The translations under genes were made by a program, and so were the position numbers. This document shows, piece by piece, positions 25,452-34,019 of a stretch of 64,000 bases of DNA; position 1 is the stretch's first letter, and each line of letters starts with the position of its first letter. Under the pieces are notes generated by a model, which was not told where the DNA came from, ran no database searches, and was given only the letters and a program-made list of their open reading frames with translations. The DNA lies in the NCBI GenBank assembly GCA_029251165.1, contig JAQXDW010000092.1:1-64000 (forward strand). Reading direction: 5' to 3'. Origin of the DNA: Myxococcota bacterium (lineage in GTDB: Bacteria; Myxococcota_A; UBA796).

Positions 25452-26992
25452 CGTGCCCCCCATGCCTGCAGGCCCCACTCTGCGACGAGAAGCAGCCCGA
25501 CGAGAAGCACCGCGAGCCGGTGATCGATGGGCTCGGAGCCTCCGGCTGGCAGCGGTACCGCAGCGGCTGTCCGTGCGGTGGACTCGGGCCGTGAGAGCAC
25601 GCCGACGGGGGCTGGAAGTGCTGCGGATGCGGGCCGCGACCACTCCACCACGTTGGCGATGAGGTGGGCAAAGTCGAGGCGAAGTGCGAGATCGGACTCA
25701 GACAGCGACAGCCCCAGCGCGACGACCTCACCGCCTGCCAGGAGCACCCCGACCGGCCCGGCATCTGTGGTCAGCAGCGATGTCGCACCCTCTGCGAGGC
25801 CGAGCGCCGCAGCAGACTGGACCTGGAGGCCGGTCGGATCCATATATTGGACCAGCGGCGCGCTCCGGTCGGAGGGCAGGAGCATGGGCTCCGTAAGCGT
25901 GTCGAGGACCTCGACGGGGACGCTGCTGAGTCCACCCTGAAGGGCAAAGACTCGGCGGGCGCCGTCCGTGGAGGCGGGTGCCTCCAGCACGAGGAGATCG
26001 ACCGGTGCGGCGGGAGTGCGTGGGCCGACGATCTCCAGGGATACGCCGGGGTGTGCATCGAGTGCTCGGGCGAGGAAGCCATCAGGGTGCTCCGTCACCA
26101 GACGGGTCTGGACTGCAGCGGGTGGCGGGACGACCACGGAGGCGGTGTCGTCACCGGGGAATGGGTCGACACCGACGAGGGCAGCGGCAACGGTCCCCCC
26201 CTCTGGAAGCGACAGCCGCAGGATGCGCTGTGCCACTCCATCCGTCGGGGTGAGGCTCAGGGTAGTCGGCTGCAGCTCGCCGGCAGTGATGGTGACCTCG
26301 ACGGGGGACTCGGCTGCAATCTCAAGGTGGGCCTCCAGCAGCGACACCGCGCCGGCTTCACGAAGGGTGAAGCCTGTGATGCCGCGGTTGCCTGGGGCAT
26401 CGGGGAGGGGCGGACGGTAGAGCGAGCAGCCGGTGGTCGGCAGCGGTCGATCCTCGGTCAGCGCGATGAGCAGTGGTGTCCCTTCGGTGCAGAGGGCTGC
26501 GAGCAGCGCGGAGACCTCGCCATCTTCTCCAGACGGGGTGATGGCGCGGGCGCGTGTGAGGATCGGACCGCTGCTCTGGGCGGAGCGGACCTGGATGCTG
26601 GGCGGGGCGGTGGTGATGAGGGTGATGTGACCGCTGCCGGTGTCGCGCAGGGCCACAGAGAGCGCATCGAGGGCCGCTTCGTAGCGGGTCTCTCCGTTGA
26701 CTGTGGTTGCCATGCTCGCAGAGGTGTCGAGCAAGACCAGCCGGTCAGGTGGCGGAGGCGGGCGCAGCGCCAGGGCCGCGACGAGTCCGATGAGGGCCAG
26801 CAGCACCATTGCCAGCGCCAGCAGCTCTCGGGGAGGGGGTATCCGACGGTGCTCTACGGCGGCACCGAGTGCCTCCAGCAGCAGCAGGCTGGAGACCACG
26901 AGAGTTCGCGGTGATGGTCGGCGAAGAAACGCCATCACGATCGGAATCGCACAGAGCAGCAGCAGCAGGGCAGCAGGAATTGCGAGGCTCAA
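25448..26992 (-). CDS. BatA/VWA-type membrane protein of MoxR operon
   Basis: 514 residues, apparently starting at TTG 26992 (TTGA overlap with the upstream stop). The N-terminal hydrophobic segment with FLRRPSPRTLVVSSLLLLE is the BatA N-terminal (aerotolerance regulator) motif. A second helix (about 58-78) precedes a VWA-like domain with LLDTSASM at its MIDAS. The distal part is a beta-rich extracytoplasmic region with another Rossmann-like segment, and a final helix lies near residue 490 (LAVLLVGLLLVAEWGL). It probably works with the MoxR ATPase as a metal-dependent adaptor in the inner membrane. Confidence 0.82.
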   Translation of the reverse strand: MSLAIPAALLLLLCAIPIVMAFLRRPSPRTLVVSSLLLLEALGAAVEHRRIPPPRELLALAMVLLALIGLVAALALRPPPPPDRLVLLDTSASMATTVNGETRYEAALDALSVALRDTGSGHITLITTAPPSIQVRSAQSSGPILTRARAITPSGEDGEVSALLAALCTEGTPLLIALTEDRPLPTTGCSLYRPPLPDAPGNRGITGFTLREAGAVSLLEAHLEIAAESPVEVTITAGELQPTTLSLTPTDGVAQRILRLSLPEGGTVAAALVGVDPFPGDDTASVVVPPPAAVQTRLVTEHPDGFLARALDAHPGVSLEIVGPRTPAAPVDLLVLEAPASTDGARRVFALQGGLSSVPVEVLDTLTEPMLLPSDRSAPLVQYMDPTGLQVQSAAALGLAEGATSLLTTDAGPVGVLLAGGEVVALGLSLSESDLALRLDFAHLIANVVEWSRPASAALPAPVGVLSRPESTARTAAAVPLPAGGSEPIDHRLAVLLVGLLLVAEWGLQAWGAR

Positions 26993-27867
26993 CGGGCCCT
27001 GCCTTCGAGGATGCCAGCCTTCCGCAGTGCCTCATTCAGGACCGCCCTCACCGGCACCGTCAGCGGTGCGGAGATGATCTGCACCCGATACCGGGCCGCA
27101 GCAGCGGCCACCCGCTTCTGCCATGCCGCCAAGGCAGCGGCGTAGGCTGCCTCCACCTTCCGGCTCCCGGAGAGCGTTAGCCGGCGACCGGTCTCGGCAT
27201 CCTGAAGCTCCAGCGCGCCGCGCAGCTTGGGTCTGAGGTCAGAAGGGCCGAGGATCTGAATCACCGCCGGTCGGGTGGAGGTCGCGGCGAGGGTGCGCAT
27301 TGTGGTGAGGAGGGCCTCGTCAGGCATCAGGAGGTCCGACAGCAGAATTCCACGATCGGCCCTGCGCTCCCCTGCGCAGCGAAGAATCCCGGTGCGAAGG
27401 TTGGCTTCTCCGCTTGCCTCAACGGGCTTCAGCGCATGCATCATTCCCGACAGGGCGCGGGTGTCCTGACCGGTGACCACCACCGGTGGAGCGCCTCCTC
27501 GCAGGCAGCTGACCACCACCCGGTCGCGCTGGTGCAGTCCGATGAGCGCGAGGCACATCGCGATGTCTCCAGCCCGATCGAGCTTGCCATCGACCCCCAT
27601 CGAGCCGGTGGCGTCGATGTAGAGGTTGATTCTCTGGTCCCGATCCTCGTGGTACAGCCGGATGAGCAGCGAGGAGAGGCGGGTGTAGGCGTTCCAGTCC
27701 ACGCGCCGCAGATCGTCGCCGGGGTGGTAGGGGCGATGATCGGCAAACTCGCTGCCCTGCCCGATGGCCTGAGCACGGCGGTCGCCTTGGTTGCTGCCCG
27801 TGGAGAATGCCGGCGAGACGAACCGCACCCCACCCGCTCCGGCGAACAGGCTGCGATCGATGTTCAT
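26989..27867 (-). CDS. DUF58 domain protein (VWA-like)
   Basis: 292 residues. FADHRPYHPGDDLRRVDWNAYTR is the DUF58 hallmark (Y-x-x-GDDxRxIDW). A VWA-like core follows with IDATGSM as MIDAS-type motif and an ILLSDLL strand. DUF58 proteins are standard partners of MoxR AAA+ ATPases, thought to form the substrate-side adaptor. Its ATG overlaps the moxR stop by 4 nt and its own stop overlaps the next start, so translation is probably coupled through the operon. Confidence 0.9.
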   Translation of the reverse strand: MNIDRSLFAGAGGVRFVSPAFSTGSNQGDRRAQAIGQGSEFADHRPYHPGDDLRRVDWNAYTRLSSLLIRLYHEDRDQRINLYIDATGSMGVDGKLDRAGDIAMCLALIGLHQRDRVVVSCLRGGAPPVVVTGQDTRALSGMMHALKPVEASGEANLRTGILRCAGERRADRGILLSDLLMPDEALLTTMRTLAATSTRPAVIQILGPSDLRPKLRGALELQDAETGRRLTLSGSRKVEAAYAAALAAWQKRVAAAAARYRVQIISAPLTVPVRAVLNEALRKAGILEGRAR

Positions 27868-28847
27868 GCGGAGAACGCGGAGAGCAGGTCGTCTACCAGG
27901 CGCTCGGTCGTGATCCCCTCAAGCTCTGCCTCAAACGTCGGGAAGATCCGATGCCGAAGGATCGGGCGCGCGACCGCGAGCACGTCCGCGACGTCCACCC
28001 AGGCTCTCCCGGCCATCAGCGCGTGTGCCCGTCCTGCGAGCACGAGCGCCTGTGTCGCGCGCGGGCTGGCGCCGAACCGCACCCAGGGCTTGAGCGCTGC
28101 GGGGCAGTGCTCGGAGTCGGGGTGGGTTGCGAGGGTGAGCTTTGCAGCAAGCTCTGCGATGTGGTCCGACACCACAATCTGCCGGGTCAGCGCCTGCAGC
28201 TCCAGCAGTCGCTCTTGGCTGAGGACGGGCTGAGGGGACTGCTGATCCTCACTGGTCGTCTCCAGGCCGATTCGGGTGAGCACAGCCAGCGGCGGCAGCG
28301 CGACGAGGAGCTTGAACAAGAAGCGATCCAGCTGCGCCTCGGGAAGGGGGTAGGTGCCTTCATGCTCGATGGGGTTCTGGGTCGCGATCACGAAGAACGG
28401 CTCCTCCAGCACCCGGCGCTCTCCGGCGATGGTCACGGCATGCTCCTGCATTGCCTCCAGCATTGCTGACTGTGTCTTTGGGGTACCACGGTTGATCTCG
28501 TCTGCCAGGACGACATGAGCGAAGATCGGACCGGGGCGGAACCGGATCTCGGTCTCCCCTGCGGCATTCTTCAGCAGGGTGGGTCCGCCGGTGATGTCTG
28601 CGGGCATGAGGTCGGGGGTGAACTGGACCCGAGAGAAGGACAGCTGGAGGGTCTGCGAGAGCACCCGGACCAGAAGCGTCTTGCCCAGCCCAGGGGCCCC
28701 CTCCAGCAGCAGGTTGCCCCGAGCAAGCATGCCGAGAACGACGCCGTCAACCAGTGCCTCCTGGCCGATGTATGCCCTGCGGATCTCTGTCTTGAGCCGG
28801 TTGAGATCCTCGGCAGCCTGGGAGAGCGCCGCGGTGTCAGTGGTCAT
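27864..28847 (-). CDS. moxR: MoxR family AAA+ ATPase
   Basis: 327 residues covering a complete MoxR ATPase: Walker A GAPGLGKT (about 53-60), FTPDLMPADITGG, Walker B VVLADEINR, sensor-1 ATQNPIEHEGTYPLPEAQLDRF, and the C-terminal lid with ASPRATQAL (sensor 2). MoxR proteins are chaperone-like ATPases that activate or remodel partners carrying VWA domains, here presumably the DUF58 and VWA proteins encoded next. Start ATG overlaps the upstream stop (ATGA). Confidence 0.95.
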   Translation of the reverse strand: MTTDTAALSQAAEDLNRLKTEIRRAYIGQEALVDGVVLGMLARGNLLLEGAPGLGKTLLVRVLSQTLQLSFSRVQFTPDLMPADITGGPTLLKNAAGETEIRFRPGPIFAHVVLADEINRGTPKTQSAMLEAMQEHAVTIAGERRVLEEPFFVIATQNPIEHEGTYPLPEAQLDRFLFKLLVALPPLAVLTRIGLETTSEDQQSPQPVLSQERLLELQALTRQIVVSDHIAELAAKLTLATHPDSEHCPAALKPWVRFGASPRATQALVLAGRAHALMAGRAWVDVADVLAVARPILRHRIFPTFEAELEGITTERLVDDLLSAFSA

Positions 28848-30193
28848 TGGTCGCTCCGGATGGACTCAAAGTAAGTGCGCACATAGTCTCGACGCCCGGG
28901 CGGGATCTCTTCCCGATGCATCCGTGCTTCTGCCAGTGATGCGTAGCTGTCGTACAGCGACACCCACTCCTGGCTGCTCTGCCCGCCGGACTGACCGCCG
29001 TCGATGGTCTGCAGTGTGCCTGCAGCGGAGGCGCGCCACCGGGCTGCGATCCAGGCCTCGGCGGTCTCGACGTCATCGGCATCTGGTGCTGCAACGAGAT
29101 CAACGGTGCCTGGTGCGTCGTTGATTCCACCCTGGCCGGCCAGGGCAAGGCCGAGGGTTCTCGTCGGGATATCCTCGATGTCCTCGACCAGCGCGGAGGT
29201 CTCTGCCGGCGCCATGGTCTCTGTTCCGACGGCGTTGTCCAGCTCAGTCGTGCTGTTCTCCATGTCCGCGCTCTGGATGTTGGCTTGTTCGTTCTTGTAG
29301 GGATCGCGGTTTGCGTCGGAGAGATCTGCGGGGCTGGTGCCCTCTTCGAGGACTGTGGCATCGAGGTCGTTGGAGGTTAGCTGGTCATCTTTGGCCATCT
29401 CGCCGCGCTGCTCACCGCCGGTCTGGTTGTTGTCACCGGAGGCTGAGCTTCCTGCTGCGCCCGCGCCTTGGTCGCTTGGTCGCCCGCCCTTGTCTCCGGC
29501 ATCTCCTGCTCCCTGAGCACCCTGACGAGCCTCTCCAGCGGAGACTCCTCCGCCGGCGGCTCCCGTTCCTCCGGCCTCGCCCTCGCCGCGCTGCGCCTGT
29601 GCCCTTGCATCTCCGCCGACCATCGCTCCGGCACCATCCACCAGTCGGCTGTCCTCTGGGAGGGCGCCGGGGTCAGCGTGGGCGTCTTCTGCTGCAGCCT
29701 CGTCTTGTGCGGCGAGGCTGTCGGTGAAGGCAGCATCCTCAGGGGCACGCTCATCGGTGGGATCGCGGAGCATCAGCAGGACGAGTCCGAGCAGGCCGAC
29801 AGCGAGCGGAGCGCGCGGAGACTTCCGGCTGCGGACCGCGTGGGGTGCGAGCGCTGGGACCGCAGCCTCGGCTTGCTGGTGCACCAGCGCGATGAGCGAC
29901 GGAGCGCCCCATGCCCGGTCCTGCTCTGCGGCCAGCGCCGTGCGGAGGAGGCCGTGGGTGTTTCCAGCGGCATCGACTTCGGCGGCGATTGCCTCTGGGA
30001 TGCGCCAGGCACGCCAGCACATCCACGCCTCGCCGCCCAGCGCGATCCCGCCCGCGAGGAGACGGACACCCTCCGGTGCCGCGCCGGCGATGAACAACGC
30101 CCAGCAGAGGCCCCGAATCACAGACTCTTCGAGCCGGTTTCTGAGGTCCTGGCGCTGCCAGATCGTGAGCTGTGTCGAGAGGGAAGAGCGCAT
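28844..30193 (-). CDS. Membrane protein heading the MoxR operon, Ala/Gly-rich linker
   Basis: 449 residues. The first about 145 residues include two or three hydrophobic segments (GLCWALFIAGAAPEGVRLLAGG; LAVGLLGLVLLML). Residues about 150-300 are a disordered Ala/Gly/Gln/Glu/Asp-rich linker. The last about 60 residues are structured and end in HREEIPPGRRDYVRTYF, a motif that recurs at the C-terminus of large membrane proteins in MoxR/Bat operons (REEIPxxYRDYVRxYF). The role is inferred from the operon only. It is the first gene; no good ribosome site is seen at the ATG. Confidence 0.7.
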   Translation of the reverse strand: MRSSLSTQLTIWQRQDLRNRLEESVIRGLCWALFIAGAAPEGVRLLAGGIALGGEAWMCWRAWRIPEAIAAEVDAAGNTHGLLRTALAAEQDRAWGAPSLIALVHQQAEAAVPALAPHAVRSRKSPRAPLAVGLLGLVLLMLRDPTDERAPEDAAFTDSLAAQDEAAAEDAHADPGALPEDSRLVDGAGAMVGGDARAQAQRGEGEAGGTGAAGGGVSAGEARQGAQGAGDAGDKGGRPSDQGAGAAGSSASGDNNQTGGEQRGEMAKDDQLTSNDLDATVLEEGTSPADLSDANRDPYKNEQANIQSADMENSTTELDNAVGTETMAPAETSALVEDIEDIPTRTLGLALAGQGGINDAPGTVDLVAAPDADDVETAEAWIAARWRASAAGTLQTIDGGQSGGQSSQEWVSLYDSYASLAEARMHREEIPPGRRDYVRTYFESIRSDQ

Positions 30194-30227
30194 TGGGACC
30201 GGTATGTGGGAGCAGGGTCACTGGTGG

Positions 30228-31382
30228 TTAACGTGATACCCACCACTGCAAGCTCCATGGCCATCGCCACGCGGATCCTTTCGTCAGGGTTGCTCGGAGT
30301 GCACGCTCTCGGACCCGAAGCTCCAGCACCCGCTGGAACTCAACGCTGACGTGAGTGATCTCTGACAGCGGTGCCTTCCAGCAGACCTCTCCCGCGCTGC
30401 GCAGGCTCAGGGCATCGGGGGTGAGGTGAAGGCGTCCGCTCCCGACCGCATCTCCTCCGACCGCCGCGAGCTCCGTCTCATCGCTGACCAGGATGTCTCC
30501 GCCTGGATGGCGTTCCCACAGGGCAATGGTCTGCTTCTGCTGCCTGTCGAGCTGCGCGAGAAGGGAGGTCGTGACCCCGTCGCTGTCGGTCAGGTTGCTG
30601 GCGGTGTCCACGGTCCAGCGGCCTGTGCATGCTGGACAGTGGATCGTGTTGCCGTGCTCTTGGAGCCCTTCCTCCTCGCCACAGCGTGGGCATGCGTAGA
30701 GGAGGTTGGTCAGCCCGAGCGAACGCCTTCCACCTCGGATGGTCAGCTCGGGAGCTCCGGTTGGCTCCGTCTGAAGGGCCGCAGCGATGGTGTCCTCGAT
30801 GTCTGCTGGGCGATCGCTGCGGCTGAAATGAAGCGGCCCATCAATCTCGACGCGGATCGTGCCGCGTCGGGGGCGCGGACTCCAGCGCGGCCAGAATCGG
30901 TAGGCGTTGACGAGGCGTGTGGTGTAGACCGGCACACTGAGAATTCGAAGCAGGCGACCAAGCCCGGGCTGTAGGGGGCTGAGAGATCCCGTCCAGGTTC
31001 GCTCCCCCTCCGGAAAGATCCCGACGACCGCCCCAGCCTCGATCCAGCCCCGGAGCAGTCGAATCGCCCTCATGTCGGGGCGAAAGCGGACCTTGGGTAG
31101 TGCGCCGAGGTGCTTGTGCGCGGCACCGAGGACACCGGGACCGAACAGCGTCTCTGTCGCCATCCAGTGTACGGCCCGTCGGGTCGCCAGTCCGACGAGC
31201 ACGGGATCCATCATCGTTACGTGGTTGCACAGCAGGATCGCTGGGCCGGTCTCTGGGATCGGATCTTCTGCAACGACCTGGATGAGCGGGCGCAGAAGCA
31301 CGCGGGCCGGCGGCCGAATGCGGTTCATCCGTCGGGTGATGAGTGCCGCGTTCTCCGGTGTGGGTGTCAGCCAGTCAGACAT
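30228..31382 (-). CDS. PlsC-like 1-acyl-glycerophosphate acyltransferase with zinc ribbon
   Basis: 384 residues. The acyltransferase part (about 40-225) has the catalytic CNHVTMMD (Hx4D) and FPEGER (FPEGTR motif III) with a PVYTTRL strand afterwards, so it should transfer an acyl chain to a lysophospholipid-like acceptor at the inner membrane. After about residue 230 comes a zinc ribbon (CPRCGEEE and CPACTGRW), which is unusual for PlsC, followed by about 110 residues without recognisable motif. No transmembrane helix is obvious. A TAGAAT lies 8 nt upstream of the ATG and no Shine-Dalgarno is visible. Confidence 0.8.
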   Translation of the reverse strand: MSDWLTPTPENAALITRRMNRIRPPARVLLRPLIQVVAEDPIPETGPAILLCNHVTMMDPVLVGLATRRAVHWMATETLFGPGVLGAAHKHLGALPKVRFRPDMRAIRLLRGWIEAGAVVGIFPEGERTWTGSLSPLQPGLGRLLRILSVPVYTTRLVNAYRFWPRWSPRPRRGTIRVEIDGPLHFSRSDRPADIEDTIAAALQTEPTGAPELTIRGGRRSLGLTNLLYACPRCGEEEGLQEHGNTIHCPACTGRWTVDTASNLTDSDGVTTSLLAQLDRQQKQTIALWERHPGGDILVSDETELAAVGGDAVGSGRLHLTPDALSLRSAGEVCWKAPLSEITHVSVEFQRVLELRVRERALRATLTKGSAWRWPWSLQWWVSR

Positions 31383-31512
31383 CGATGGATTCTATCGTGG
31401 CGTGCGTCATGCTGACGTCAAGCCCACTGTCGATGCCTCGCTCAGGGGGCTAAGAGGAGCCCGGACAAGCCCCGTCCGTCAGCCCTCTCTACCGAACCTC
31501 CGAAGGCATCGC

Positions 31513-31815
31513 GTGATTACACCCACCGAGCAGATTACTGCCGCGACCGAGGCAATGGAAGCCAAGCAGTGGCGACCCGCGATCGCGCTGCTGGTGGATC
31601 TCCTCCCGCGCCTCACCCCTGACCGCATGAGCATGGAGTCCGCGGTTCGCGTGCTGCTCGCCCAGGCCCTCCACAGCAGCGGCGAGACTAACCGTGCGCT
31701 GGAGCAGGCCCGTGCTGCGCTCTCTGTGGCAGAGCAGACGGATGATCGCGGATTGATCTGGAAATGCATGGCCCTCATCGCATCGATGGAGATCATCGAT
31801 ACGGCCCGCCTCTGA
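31513..31815 (+). CDS. Small TPR-like helical protein
   Basis: 100 residues from the GTG at 31513, supported by GAAGG 6 nt upstream. Helical pairs fit tetratricopeptide spacing: EAMEAKQWRPAIALLVDLLP, then SAVRVLLAQALHSSGETNRALEQARAALSVA and a last helix. About two TPR units fill the whole protein. Probably a small protein-interaction module. It is divergent from the acyltransferase gene. No further function can be inferred. Confidence 0.6.
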   Translation: MITPTEQITAATEAMEAKQWRPAIALLVDLLPRLTPDRMSMESAVRVLLAQALHSSGETNRALEQARAALSVAEQTDDRGLIWKCMALIASMEIIDTARL

Positions 31816-31962
31816 CGGACGGCTTCGGCCTCAGCAGGACACGCACGATGAGCGATGCGACCGCTGTCTCTGTCGACGTGGCGGCTTGAGCTTGAGAGGC
31901 TGGACCGAGTACATGGGCCGAGGCGCTCATGCTGCTGCGCGACAGCGGGAGCTGAACGCAGA

Positions 31963-31988
31963 ACGCGCGAGCCGGTGGGCTCGCGCGT
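31963..31988 (-). terminator. Hairpin downstream of the peroxiredoxin gene
   Basis: A perfect 11-bp stem (ACGCGCGAGCC and its complement) with a 4-nt loop lies 27 nt past the stop of the minus-strand gene at 32016. The following bases are only moderately T-rich (TTCTGCGTTC). Confidence 0.55.
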
Positions 31989-32015
31989 CGGGGTTCATGT
32001 CGACTTCTCGAGAGA

Positions 32016-32492
32016 CTACAGCTGCTCGAGCAGGGTGTTGCTGAGGCTGCAGCTGAGGCCGAAGCCGTCCGGCTCGAGGTTCAGCACAGAGACCTTGCCA
32101 TCCTCGATGAGCATCGAGAACCGCTTGGAGCGCTTTCCGCCGAGGGCCGCAGCCTGGACGTCGAGGCCGAGGGCGGTGACGTACTCGCCGGCCGGATCTG
32201 CGAGCATGCGGACCTTGCCGTCTGCGCCGCCGGCGGTGCCCCAGGCACCCATGACGAAGGCATCGTTGACAGCGATGCAGTTGATGCTGCTGACGCCCTT
32301 CGCGATGATGTCCTCGTAGCCGCTGACGTAGCCCGGCAGGTGAGTCATCGTGCAGCCCGGCGTGAAGGCACCCGGGACGCCAAACAGGATGTGGCGGCCA
32401 GAGCTGAAGATGGAGGCGGGATCGTGGCGGGTCTTCGGGGAGTTCTCTTGAAGATCGCCTGAGGGGATGGCTTCGCCGACATTGATGGACAT
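32016..32492 (-). CDS. Prx5-type peroxiredoxin
   Basis: 158 residues from the ATG at 32492 with AGGAGC upstream. The peroxidatic site is PGAFTPGCT (Cys 47; family PGAFTPTCS), followed by HLPGYV. A resolving-type Cys sits at 148 in GLSCSLSNTLLEQL, as in atypical two-Cys Prx5 and Prx5-glutaredoxin families. The enzyme reduces hydroperoxides with thiol reductants in the cytoplasm. The gene is followed by a clear hairpin. Confidence 0.9.
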   Translation of the reverse strand: MSINVGEAIPSGDLQENSPKTRHDPASIFSSGRHILFGVPGAFTPGCTMTHLPGYVSGYEDIIAKGVSSINCIAVNDAFVMGAWGTAGGADGKVRMLADPAGEYVTALGLDVQAAALGGKRSKRFSMLIEDGKVSVLNLEPDGFGLSCSLSNTLLEQL

Positions 32493-32638
32493 CTGAGTGC
32501 TCCTGTTGAGGAATGGGACTTGGACGGGAGCGGGCTTGAATCCTGACGGAGCCCACTGCCCATGATTCTCGACCAGGGCTTTAGCCTGTCCAGCACGCCA
32601 TGCCAGATGCGATGGGTATCTGTCAGGCGGCGGTGCCG

Positions 32639-33355
32639 CTATGGGGCGTGCTGTGGCAGCGCCGGTAGGCCCCATTCCGCTGAGAGCTGGGCATGATCTG
32701 CCGCCGACAGCAGGACAAACACGGGCACGGCATCGGGCTCCAGCCAGCGCATCAGCGCCTCCAGGTCCGCTGCTGACATCGCGGTACATCCGGCTGTGGG
32801 CTTGGCACCATCTCCGCGCCAGATGTGAAAGAAAATTGCACTTCCGCTGCCAGAGACCGGAGGAGAGGTGTTGTGCGCGATCGCCACCTTCAGGCGGTGT
32901 GCAGGGTCCCCCCGTCGCATGCGCTGGCTGCTCTCCCAGTCGGTCAGGGGCCGACCTGGTGGGACGACGCGGTGCTGGTTGTAGTACGGGGAAGACGCAT
33001 CCTCGACCCACAGGGTGCGCTCGGTGACCGTGAGCATCGGCCAGGCCATTGGCTCAGAGAGCAGCACGTCGCCGAGCGCCTCGCCGATCGTGAACACTCC
33101 AGCGGGCGCGCGCCAGTCTCCCTCGACTTTCTGGAGTCCGGGCTGCGTCGGATGAAGCCCGAGCCCCCACGCCATGCCCGCGCGACCGATGCGCGCAGAG
33201 ACCTGGGAGCCAACAGGCTGCCAGCCAGTGTCGGAGCGCACAAACCGCTGGAGGGTTGCAGCTGAGCTGTCGACATGTGCTGCCAGACCGAGGATGAGCT
33301 GTTCGGTGTCGGCAGGAATCGGGGCCGCGAGCGCAGCGGAGGCAAAGAAGATCAC
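32639..33355 (-). CDS. L,D-transpeptidase-like (YkuD) exported protein
   Basis: 238 residues from a GTG at 33355, which gives the signal peptide MIFFASAALAAPIPA and has AGGAG upstream. The C-terminal half carries the YkuD pattern: GDWRAPAGVFTIGEAL, then FFHIWRGDGAKPTAGCTAMSAADLEAL, where the His and Cys correspond to HxnS/T-x-GC of the active site. L,D-transpeptidases cross-link peptidoglycan or attach lipoproteins to it, using the Cys as nucleophile. This variant of the family (murein-type DUF with AGCTAM instead of HGCIR) may instead act as a peptidase; the exact reaction is uncertain. Confidence 0.75.
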   Translation of the reverse strand: MIFFASAALAAPIPADTEQLILGLAAHVDSSAATLQRFVRSDTGWQPVGSQVSARIGRAGMAWGLGLHPTQPGLQKVEGDWRAPAGVFTIGEALGDVLLSEPMAWPMLTVTERTLWVEDASSPYYNQHRVVPPGRPLTDWESSQRMRRGDPAHRLKVAIAHNTSPPVSGSGSAIFFHIWRGDGAKPTAGCTAMSAADLEALMRWLEPDAVPVFVLLSAADHAQLSAEWGLPALPQHAP

Positions 33356-33403
33356 AGCGACAGCATCTCCTGTGTGGACATGAGCGGTCTGTCCAGAAGG
33401 AGA

Positions 33404-33437
33404 ACACCCTGGCAATGCCGAAGCATTGCCAGGGTGT
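33404..33437 (-). terminator. Strong intrinsic terminator of the RRM gene
   Basis: Perfect 15-bp inverted repeat (ACACCCTGGCAATGC and complement). On the minus strand the loop is UUCG, an extra-stable tetraloop. It lies 34 nt past the stop of the RRM gene and just before the start region of the YkuD-like gene. Confidence 0.8.
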
Positions 33438-33470
33438 CTTATGGGCTTTAGCCCTGGAAGATCAGAAGAT

Positions 33471-33782
33471 CTACCAGCGACCGCCACCACCGCCGCCGCC
33501 ACGGTTTCCACCGCCGCCACGGTTGTCACGACGGGGCTTGTCCTCTGCGAGGTTGACGCGGATGGTGCGACCGTCGAGGTCCTGACCGTTCATTGCGTCG
33601 ATGGCAGCGGAAGCGGAAGCAGAATCGGTGAAGGTCACGAAGCCGAAGCCGCGGGAGCGGCCGGTGTCGCGATCGCTGATGACGCGAGCCTCAGTGACCT
33701 CGCCGTGTGCGCTGAATGCAGCGTTGAGTGCGTGGTCATCGGTGGCCCAGGCGAGTCCGCCCACAAAGAGCTTGTTGCTCAT
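33471..33782 (-). CDS. RRM RNA-binding protein with Gly-rich tail
   Basis: 103 residues: one RNA recognition motif with RNP2 LFVGGL (5-10) and RNP1 RGFGFVTF (44-51), and the aromatic residues that stack on RNA are all present. An RGG-like tail (about 83-101, Gly with Arg/Asn) follows. Small RRM proteins of this type bind single-stranded RNA, and cold induction is known for some bacterial members. Here a long structured leader and a strong terminator suggest a highly expressed single-gene transcript. Confidence 0.95.
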   Translation of the reverse strand: MSNKLFVGGLAWATDDHALNAAFSAHGEVTEARVISDRDTGRSRGFGFVTFTDSASASAAIDAMNGQDLDGRTIRVNLAEDKPRRDNRGGGGNRGGGGGGGRW

Positions 33783-33958
33783 AGTCTCTTCTCTCTTGTC
33801 GGGAGCTGCTCTCTAAAGCAGTTCCCTGTGTAACTATTGAGGGCGAAGGCGCCCTCTCGACGGCAAGCCGTCCGCTGGGTTCTCATTTCCTGCACCGGGT
33901 GTGCTGGCGAGCTTCTCAGACCGCCCCCTACTAAGAGAGGGATCACATGGAGGCTACA
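33783..33958 (-). promoter_or_regulatory. Structured 5' leader of the RRM gene
   Basis: About 175 nt separate the predicted promoter from the ATG. On the minus strand the leader can form GAGGGCG/CGCCCTC (33839-33856), GACGGC/GCCGTC (33859-33872) and a CTGCT/AGCAG hairpin nearer the start. Long structured leaders are typical of cold-shock type genes; the regulation itself is inference. Confidence 0.45.
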
Positions 33959-33986
33959 ATTTTACGGATATAAAGGTATTTCCCAA
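33959..33986 (-). promoter_or_regulatory. Candidate sigma70-type promoter for the RRM gene
   Basis: On the minus strand TTGGGA (33981-33986), 16-nt spacer, TAAAAT (33959-33964), inside a locally AT-rich patch. Confidence 0.5.
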
Positions 33987-34019
33987 CCCGAGTGGGCCCG
34001 CCCCGATGGGTGGGCTGCG

